This document shows positions 59,535 to 64,000 of a DNA stretch of 64,000 bases, one piece after another. This stretch comes from Roseovarius bejariae (GTDB taxonomy: Bacteria; Pseudomonadota; Alphaproteobacteria; Rhodobacterales; Rhodobacteraceae). Position 1 is the first letter of the stretch. Each line of letters opens with the position of its first letter. A model generated the notes under the pieces. The model ran no database searches. It was not told where the DNA came from and was given only the letters and a program-made list of their open reading frames with translations. The stretch spans positions 2,237,501 to 2,301,500 of the forward strand of contig NZ_SZWE01000001.1 of assembly GCF_009669325.1 (NCBI RefSeq), in the 5' to 3' direction. The position numbers and the translations under genes are program-made.

Positions 59535-60323
59535 ATGTTCAAGAAACTCGCGATTTCCGCAGTTGCCGCCCTGACCCTTTCGACAGGTGTTGCCGTGGCG
59601 GCAGGTGGCGAAGGTCACATCGAAGATGTGGACTTCTCCTTCGAAGGGCCCTTCGGCACCTTCGACCAGAACCAGCTGCAACGCGGCCTTCAGGTCTATA
59701 CCGAGGTCTGCTCGGCCTGCCACGGGATGCAATATGTGCCCCTGCGCACGCTGGCGGACGACGGCGGCCCGAGCCTGCCCGAGGATCAGATGCGCGCCTA
59801 CGCGGCCCAGTTCGAAGTGTTCGACCCGGAGTTGGACGACTTTCGTGCCGCCAAGCCGACCGATCACTTCCCCGGTTCGAACCTTGAAAACGCCCCCGAC
59901 CTTAGCCTGATGGCCAAGGCGCGGGCCGGGTTCCACGGGCCTGTTGGCACCGGTCTGAACCAGTTGTTCAAAGGTATGGGCGGCCCGGAATACATCGTGT
60001 CGATTCTCACCAGCTACACCGGCGAAACCAAAACCCAGGCGGGCGTGACCCTCTATGAGAACACCGCCTTTCCGGGGGGCTGGATCGCGATGGCCCCGCC
60101 GCTTTACGGTGAAGATGTCGAGTATGCCGATGGCCACTCCAACAGCATGCACCACGAGGCCGAAGATGTCGCCGCCTTCCTGATGTGGGCCGCCGAACCC
60201 AAGATGATGGCGCGCAAGCAGGCCGGTCTGACCGGGGTGATCTTCCTCACCGTGCTGACCGTGCTGCTCTATCTCACGAACAAGCGGATCTGGGCCCCGA
60301 TCAAGGGTAAGCGCACCAGCTAA
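59535..60323 (+). CDS. petC: Cytochrome c1 of the bc1 complex
   Basis: This c-type heme subunit passes electrons from the Rieske protein to soluble cytochrome c. The 262-residue precursor has a signal peptide (cleavage after AVAA near residue 22), the heme motif CSACHGMQY near residue 55, the axial-methionine segment [12 protein letters not shown] near residue 185, and a C-terminal anchor helix ([27 protein letters not shown]). AAAGGAAACGGG precedes ATG 59535. A strong terminator follows 26 bp later and closes the operon. Confidence 0.97.
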   Translation: MFKKLAISAVAALTLSTGVAVAAGGEGHIEDVDFSFEGPFGTFDQNQLQRGLQVYTEVCSACHGMQYVPLRTLADDGGPSLPEDQMRAYAAQFEVFDPELDDFRAAKPTDHFPGSNLENAPDLSLMAKARAGFHGPVGTGLNQLFKGMGGPEYIVSILTSYTGETKTQAGVTLYENTAFPGGWIAMAPPLYGEDVEYADGHSNSMHHEAEDVAAFLMWAAEPKMMARKQAGLTGVIFLTVLTVLLYLTNKRIWAPIKGKRTS

Positions 60324-60349
60324 GCGCGGCTCGACCGTCAAAACGGATC

Positions 60350-60380
60350 AACCCCCGCAGGCCCGCCTGCGGGGGTTTTT
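60350..60380 (+). terminator. Intrinsic terminator of petABC
   Basis: AACCCCCGCAGG (60350-60361) pairs with CCTGCGGGGGTT (60366-60377) and is followed by TTT. This is a textbook rho-independent terminator downstream of petC. Confidence 0.9.
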
Positions 60381-60442
60381 CGTGGTGCATTATGAAACTG
60401 TCACACTGACGGGTTAGGGCGGCAGGAAAAGGACCACCGCCA

Positions 60443-61060
60443 ATGACCAAGCTTTCCGCCGATACGCCCACCGTTCACCCCGATTGCGACATCACCGAGA
60501 CGACCTTCGGGGCCTTTACCGAAATCGGGCGCGGCAGCCGCGTGGCGCATTCGGTTGTGGGGGACTATTCCTATTGCGACCGCTATTGCGACATCGCCAA
60601 CGCCCGGATCGGCAATTTCGCCAATATCGCCAGCTTCACCCGCATCGGCGCCACCGACCATCCGCTGGACCGTGCCAGTCTGCACCACTTCATGTACCGC
60701 TCGGCCAGCTATTGGGAGGATGCCCAAGACGATGCGGATTGGTTCGACCACCGTCGCAGTCGTCTGGCCCATATCGGCCATGACACATGGATTGGCCACA
60801 ACGCGCAAATCAAGCCCGAGGTCACCATAGGCCATGGGGCCGTCGTGGCCTCTGGTGCCGTGGTAACGCGCGATGTGGCGCCTTACACCATCGTTGCGGG
60901 CCTTCCCGCCAAACCTGTTCGTGATCGCCTGCCGCCGGCCATCGCCGAGCGCCTTGTCGCGCTTGGCTGGTGGGACTGGAGCCATGACCGCTTGCGCTCT
61001 GCCCTGGATGATTTCCGCAGCCTCCCCGCCGAGGCGTTCCTTGAGAAACACGGCGGGTGA
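60443..61060 (+). CDS. Phosphonate-associated hexapeptide-repeat acetyltransferase (TIGR03308 type)
   Basis: This is a left-handed beta-helix acyltransferase of 205 residues with many hexapeptide repeats (ITETTFGAFTEIGRGSRVAHSVVGDYSYCDRYCDIANARIGNFANIASFTRIG; IGHDTWIGHNAQIKPEVTIGHGAVVASGAVVTRDVAPYTIVAGLPAKPV). The central SLHHFMYRSASYWEDAQDD region matches a branch found inside C-P lyase clusters and annotated as a phosphonate metabolism transferase. Its position next to phnF and phnGHI supports that. The acceptor may be an aminoalkylphosphonate or nucleotide intermediate; this is not proven. It converges on phnF across a 411-bp gap filled with GTAC palindromes. Confidence 0.84.
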   Translation: MTKLSADTPTVHPDCDITETTFGAFTEIGRGSRVAHSVVGDYSYCDRYCDIANARIGNFANIASFTRIGATDHPLDRASLHHFMYRSASYWEDAQDDADWFDHRRSRLAHIGHDTWIGHNAQIKPEVTIGHGAVVASGAVVTRDVAPYTIVAGLPAKPVRDRLPPAIAERLVALGWWDWSHDRLRSALDDFRSLPAEAFLEKHGG

Positions 61061-61209
61061 TGCTTGGGGTCGTGACGCATCGGGTTAAAGCCTTCGTCGC
61101 ATAAAGCCATCTTGCAATCCATCTCACGCTTGTCGCTGGGGGCACTCTTGCGCGGGTCTCTTAATATCGTCTTAGGCCACCGACCGCTGCACTTCTTTCC
61201 GGGGGAGGT

Positions 61210-61288
61210 CTGTACAGCTTGTACAGACGCCCTTTGTCGCCCCCCGATTTCTGTACAGAAGTGCCGTACAAGGCGTAGAAGTTGTACA
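61210..61288. repeat. GTAC palindrome array, locus 3 left block (TGTACA variant)
   Basis: Palindromic cores start at 61211 (TGTACA), 61220 (TGTACA), 61252 (TGTACA), 61265 (CGTACA, imperfect) and 61283 (TGTACA). The first three keep the 9 and 32 bp spacings of the CGTACG blocks at 3577 and 61293, with T and A in place of the outer C and G. This looks like a second, diverged copy in tandem with the CGTACG block to its right. Confidence 0.7.
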
Positions 61289-61289
61289 G

Positions 61290-61372
61290 TTTCGTACGAC
61301 TCGTACGAAAGTCTGACGTGGCCCGCGGTTTTTCGTACGAAACTCGGGCATGGAGCGTACGACTCGTACGAA
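61290..61372. repeat. GTAC palindrome array, locus 3 right block
   Basis: The 15-mer CGTACGACTCGTACG occurs at 61293-61307 and 61356-61370, with TTTCGTACGAAA (61331-61342) between. Core starts are 61293, 61302, 61334, 61356 and 61365: spacings 9, 32, 22 and 9, exactly as at locus 1. The linkers share little sequence with locus 1, so spacing and cores, not the whole segment, appear conserved. Confidence 0.85.
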
Positions 61373-61471
61373 ACCCAAAAGGGGGCGACCTTGAGGCCAC
61401 CCCCGGATTAGGTGCTCAAAAATGATGGGGATAAGGAATGGCCTTTGTGCTACTCCGACTCTGCAACAGGA

Positions 61472-62194
61472 TCATGACATGTCCGCCTCGTTCAGCGTCA
61501 GGGTGACCCGGTCCCCGGCAAACCACGTGCGTCCATACTCGATCGGTCGCCCGTCCTCGTCCACGTTGATGCCCACCGTCCGCAAGATCGGCGCAGCTTC
61601 CGGGATGCGCAGGTGCAGGGCCTGCGTCGGGCTGGCCAGCTTTGCCGTGAGTTGTGTCGAGGATCGGGTATAATCCTTTATTCCCAAGTGCTTGAGGGCG
61701 GCGGTCACCGATCTTTTTTGTTGCAGGATTTGCGGAAGGCCGGGGAATCTTTCCGCCGGAAAGACGCTTCGAAACAGGGCAATTGGCTGTGCATCGGCCA
61801 GCGACAACCCGTCATAGACATGAACCTGATCGCCTTGGTCGAGGGATAGCGCCTCGGCCTCCCGCGCATCGCAGGCGCGGGTTTCAAGCGACAGGATTTC
61901 CTTGGCCGGCATCCGCCCCGCGGCCTGTAGATTCCGGTGAAACCGCACCCTGCGCCCAATCGGATACTCCGCCGGCACCATCGCCACGAACACCCCGGCC
62001 CCCCGTCTGGCGTGCACAATTCCATCCTCGGCCAACTGCCCCAAGGCCCGCCGGACCGTGTGCCGGTTGACTCCAAAGCGCTTGGACAAGGCAGCCTCGG
62101 TCGGAAGCTTGTCACCGGGTTGGTAATGGCCTTCGGCGATATCCGTGCTCAGGCTGCTGTGTATGGATTTCCAGATCGGGGTTGTCTTGGTCAT
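61472..62194 (-). CDS. phnF: Phosphonate metabolism transcriptional regulator PhnF
   Basis: This is a GntR/HutC-type regulator of 240 residues: the winged helix (IAEGHYQPGDKLPTEAALSKRFGVNRHTVRRALGQLAEDGIVHARRGAGVFVA, residues 19-71) and a UTRA effector domain (residues 90-235) ending in RPIEYGRTWFAGDRVTLTLN, typical of PhnF. It is divergent from phnGHI with a 102-bp gap holding a long inverted repeat, the likely operator. It would repress the C-P lyase genes until phosphate is scarce or a phosphonate is present. Confidence 0.92.
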   Translation of the reverse strand: MTKTTPIWKSIHSSLSTDIAEGHYQPGDKLPTEAALSKRFGVNRHTVRRALGQLAEDGIVHARRGAGVFVAMVPAEYPIGRRVRFHRNLQAAGRMPAKEILSLETRACDAREAEALSLDQGDQVHVYDGLSLADAQPIALFRSVFPAERFPGLPQILQQKRSVTAALKHLGIKDYTRSSTQLTAKLASPTQALHLRIPEAAPILRTVGINVDEDGRPIEYGRTWFAGDRVTLTLNEADMS

Positions 62195-62248
62195 GTCATG
62201 AAAACTTCACGCCAGTGGGGATTGCCGGAAAACGGGGAATCGGATAAT

Positions 62249-62282
62249 GATTTGTCTAGTTGTATAGGATATTAGACAAATC
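62249..62282. promoter_or_regulatory. Candidate PhnF operator between phnF and phnG
   Basis: GATTTGTCTA (62249-62258) and TAGACAAATC (62273-62282) are perfect 10-bp complements spaced by 14 bases. The inner TGTCTA/TAGACA arms fit HutC-type GntR half-sites. A further GTGTCTAGA lies at 62289-62297 beside the phnG start. The repeat probably overlaps the phnG and phnF promoters. Confidence 0.65.
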
Positions 62283-62296
62283 CGCAAGGTGTCTAG

Positions 62297-62740
62297 ATGA
62301 TCGAAGTAAACGCGCGAAAACACTGGATGAGCCTTCTTGCCAAGGCCGACCCACAAGATCTTGCGGCGCTATGGGGCGACCTGTCGCTGGAGACCGCCTT
62401 CACCTACCTGCGCGCCCCCGAGGTCGGCGGCGTTATGGTTCGTGGCCGCGCCGGGGCTACGGGCGCGCCCTTCAACCTGGGTGAAATGACCGTGACACGC
62501 TGCTCGGTTCAGGTGCAGGGCGGTGAGGTCGGGCACGCCTATGTGCAGGGCCGGGACAAGACCCATGCCACACAGGCGGCGGTGATTGATGCGCTGATGC
62601 AAACCGACCTCGCCGACCGTTTGCGCGACAGCGTGCTTGAGCCGTTGAGTGACAAACATGAACAGGCCCGCGCGGCCCGTGCCGCCCGCGCCGCGGCCAC
62701 GAAGGTGGATTTCTTTACCATGGTTCGGGGGGAAGACTGA
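62297..62740 (+). CDS. phnG: Phosphonate C-P lyase system protein PhnG
   Basis: PhnG is a core subunit of the carbon-phosphorus lyase complex (PhnGHIJ) that breaks phosphonates. The 147-residue length is standard. ARKHWMSLLAKADPQDLAALWGD near the N terminus and FNLGEMTVTRCSVQVQGGEVGHAYVQGRDKTHATQAAVIDALMQ in the middle are typical PhnG blocks. AAGGTG precedes ATG 62297. Its stop overlaps the phnH start. Expression is presumably controlled by PhnF from the divergent gene. Confidence 0.95.
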   Translation: MIEVNARKHWMSLLAKADPQDLAALWGDLSLETAFTYLRAPEVGGVMVRGRAGATGAPFNLGEMTVTRCSVQVQGGEVGHAYVQGRDKTHATQAAVIDALMQTDLADRLRDSVLEPLSDKHEQARAARAARAAATKVDFFTMVRGED

Positions 62741-63309
62741 TGCAGACCGATGCCTTGCAAGGTGGGTTTACCGATGCCCCGGTTCAGGCCGCTCAGGCCT
62801 TTCGCGCGGCGATGAATGCAATGGCCCGTCCGGGACGGATCGAGCCTATGGATTCGGCGCAACCGCCTGCGCCGATGTCCCCCGCAGCGGGGACCCTGAT
62901 CCTGACGTTATGTGACCCGGAGACACCTGTTTTTCTTGGGGATACACATGATACCCCTGCCATTCGCGACTGGATCACCTTCCACACTGGCGCACCGATT
63001 GTTTCAGCAGAAAACGCCATGTTCGCCGTGGGAGAGTGGTCCTCGCTTCAACCCTTGGAGCGGTTTGCGATCGGCACGCCGGAGTACCCCGACCGGTCGG
63101 CAACCTTGATTGTCGAAACCGAAGGTTTGCGCCCTGAAGGGGCAAGGCTGTCCGGCCCGGGTATCAAAGCGGTTGCGCAGCTTTCCTTGCCCGACCTCGC
63201 CCCGTTCCAGCGTAACGCGGCGCTTTTCCCCTTGGGGCTGGATTTCTTTTTCACCTCGGATTGCCAAGTCGCCGCGCTGCCGCGGTCGACAAAAGTGGAG
63301 GGGTTCTGA
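62740..63309 (+). CDS. phnH: Phosphonate C-P lyase system protein PhnH
   Basis: PhnH is a homodimer-forming subunit of the C-P lyase core complex, related by fold to PLP-dependent transferases but without the cofactor. The 189-residue protein has FRAAMNAMARPGRIEPM near residue 23 and TLILTLCDPETPVFL near residue 55, both typical. SLPDLAPFQRNAALFPLGLDFFFTSDCQVAALPRSTKV closes the sequence with the family C-terminal block. It starts one base within the phnG stop and ends overlapping phnI by one base. Confidence 0.95.
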   Translation: MQTDALQGGFTDAPVQAAQAFRAAMNAMARPGRIEPMDSAQPPAPMSPAAGTLILTLCDPETPVFLGDTHDTPAIRDWITFHTGAPIVSAENAMFAVGEWSSLQPLERFAIGTPEYPDRSATLIVETEGLRPEGARLSGPGIKAVAQLSLPDLAPFQRNAALFPLGLDFFFTSDCQVAALPRSTKVEGF

Positions 63310-64000
63310 TGTATGTTGCAGTCAAAGGTGGTGAACGCGCCATCGACAACGCCCATGCGTGGCTGGCCGAAGAGCGGCGGGGCGATACTTCGGTAGCGGA
63401 CCTGTCGGTGGCACAAATACGTGAACAGCTTTCGCTGGCGGTCAACCGGGTGATGGCCGAAGGGTCGCTTTACGATCCCGACCTTGCAGCCTTGGCGATC
63501 AAGCAGGCGCGCGGCGACCTGATCGAGGCGATTTTCCTGATCCGGGCCTATCGCACCACGCTGCCCCGATTGGGCGCGTCGGAGCCTGTGGAGACCGCCG
63601 AGATGGCCTGTGACCGTCGGATTTCGGCCACCTTCAAGGATGCGCCGGGTGGTCAGGTCCTGGGCCCGACGTTTGATTACACGCACCGTTTGCTGGATTT
63701 CAAACTGGCCGCCGAAGGCGAGGTGCCGCAAGCGCCCGAGGCTGAACCGGCAGCGGGGCCGACACCGCATATTACCGGGTTCCTGAACCGCGAGGGGCTG
63801 ATCCAGGCGGAGCCCGATTGCGACGATACCCCGCCTGACCTGACGCGCGAGCCGATGGAGCTTCCGGCGGACCGGGCCCTGCGCCTGCAATCCCTGAGCC
63901 GGGGGGATGAAGGGTTCATCCTGTCCATGGCCTATTCCACGCAGCGCGGATATGCCCGCAACCATGCCTTCGTGGGGGAATTGCGGATCGGGGCTGTTGC
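63309..64000 (+). CDS. phnI: Phosphonate C-P lyase system protein PhnI (cut by window end)
   Basis: PhnI is the nucleosidase subunit that replaces adenine of ATP with the phosphonate. The first 230 residues are present. The protein starts MYVAVKGGERAIDNAHAWLAEERRGD, the standard PhnI N terminus, and includes VNRVMAEGSLYDPDLAALAIKQARGDLIEAIFLIRAYRTTLPRLG and ISATFKDAPGGQVLGPTFDYTHRLLDF. The frame runs past 64000, so the rest of the gene, and probably phnJ and further genes, lie beyond. ATG 63309 overlaps the phnH stop. Confidence 0.95.
   Translation, partial: MYVAVKGGERAIDNAHAWLAEERRGDTSVADLSVAQIREQLSLAVNRVMAEGSLYDPDLAALAIKQARGDLIEAIFLIRAYRTTLPRLGASEPVETAEMACDRRISATFKDAPGGQVLGPTFDYTHRLLDFKLAAEGEVPQAPEAEPAAGPTPHITGFLNREGLIQAEPDCDDTPPDLTREPMELPADRALRLQSLSRGDEGFILSMAYSTQRGYARNHAFVGELRIGAV

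Larger units (their letters stand above)
61061..61471. other. Convergent gap between the acetyltransferase and phnF, rich in GTAC palindromes
   Basis: No gene is seen in 411 bp. The left part (61061-61205) shows nothing recognisable. From 61210 to 61372 there is a dense series of GTAC-centred palindromes, listed as two repeat features. The tail to phnF (61373-61471) is unremarkable. Confidence 0.65.

Noticed and set aside
61210..61372. CRISPR-like interpretation of the GTAC arrays
   Set aside because: Repeats are only 6-15 bp, palindromic and unevenly spaced, without unique spacers or cas genes.

Overview
The window is a GC-rich (roughly 60% or more) stretch of an alphaproteobacterial chromosome. 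Gene content and order point to the marine Roseobacter group of the Rhodobacterales: a soeCBA-pta-xsc-tauR block with tpa and tauABC nearby, a fdhD-mobA-mobB-moeA cluster, a petABC operon, an aa3-type oxidase subunit IV and IalB. This placement rests on gene content and remembered family signatures, not on a search. No rRNA, tRNA, transposase, prophage or CRISPR array was seen. Genes are tightly packed, often with 4-bp ATGA overlaps.

Layout. 0.4-3.5 kb: a TRAP transporter (small permease, binding protein, large permease). 3.7-7.1 kb (minus): molybdenum cofactor genes moeA, mobB, mobA and fdhD. 7.1-8.2 kb: azlCD. 8.2-12.3 kb (minus): a lipoprotein, a cytochrome oxidase subunit IV, a DUF6173-like protein, an MBL-fold hydrolase and a long acyl-CoA dehydrogenase. 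12.4-15.1 kb: a Sua5/YrdC tRNA-modification enzyme, an IalB-like protein and a thermolabile-type L-asparaginase. 15.4-20.2 kb (minus): an apparent catabolic unit of Lrp regulator, GcvT/DmdA-like folate enzyme, OsmC, a non-canonical enoyl-CoA hydratase homologue and an acyl-CoA synthetase. 20.4-25.4 kb: a LysR regulator divergent from dabBA, an inorganic-carbon uptake system. 25.4-37.8 kb: aroC, an MFS transporter, zapE, an omega-aminotransferase, a usp plus alanine/sodium symporter operon, a creatinase and small membrane proteins. 38-53.4 kb: a near-complete taurine dissimilation locus. 53.6-60.3 kb: glmM, an epimerase, a sugar transferase, an LpxQ-like outer-membrane protein and petABC. 60.4-64 kb: phosphonate C-P lyase genes phnF and phnGHI (phnI cut by the window end) with an associated acetyltransferase.

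How the genes work together. TauABC imports taurine. Tpa makes sulfoacetaldehyde, Xsc splits it to acetyl phosphate and sulfite, Pta yields acetyl-CoA, and SoeABC oxidises sulfite to sulfate in the cytoplasm. SoeA needs the bis-MGD cofactor made by the moeA/mobAB products near the left end. TauR is the likely activator. I find two pairs of TauR-box-like direct repeats, each spaced exactly 23 bp, in front of xsc and of tpa.

The strongest unexplained signal is a family of intergenic GTAC-centred palindrome arrays at 3.6, 15.3 and 61.2-61.4 kb. All three lie between convergent genes. Two of them keep exactly the same centre-to-centre spacings (9-32-22-9 bp) although the linkers between sites have diverged. 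I do not recognise this element. The second candidate for something undescribed is the Lrp-GcvT-OsmC-ECH-ligase unit.
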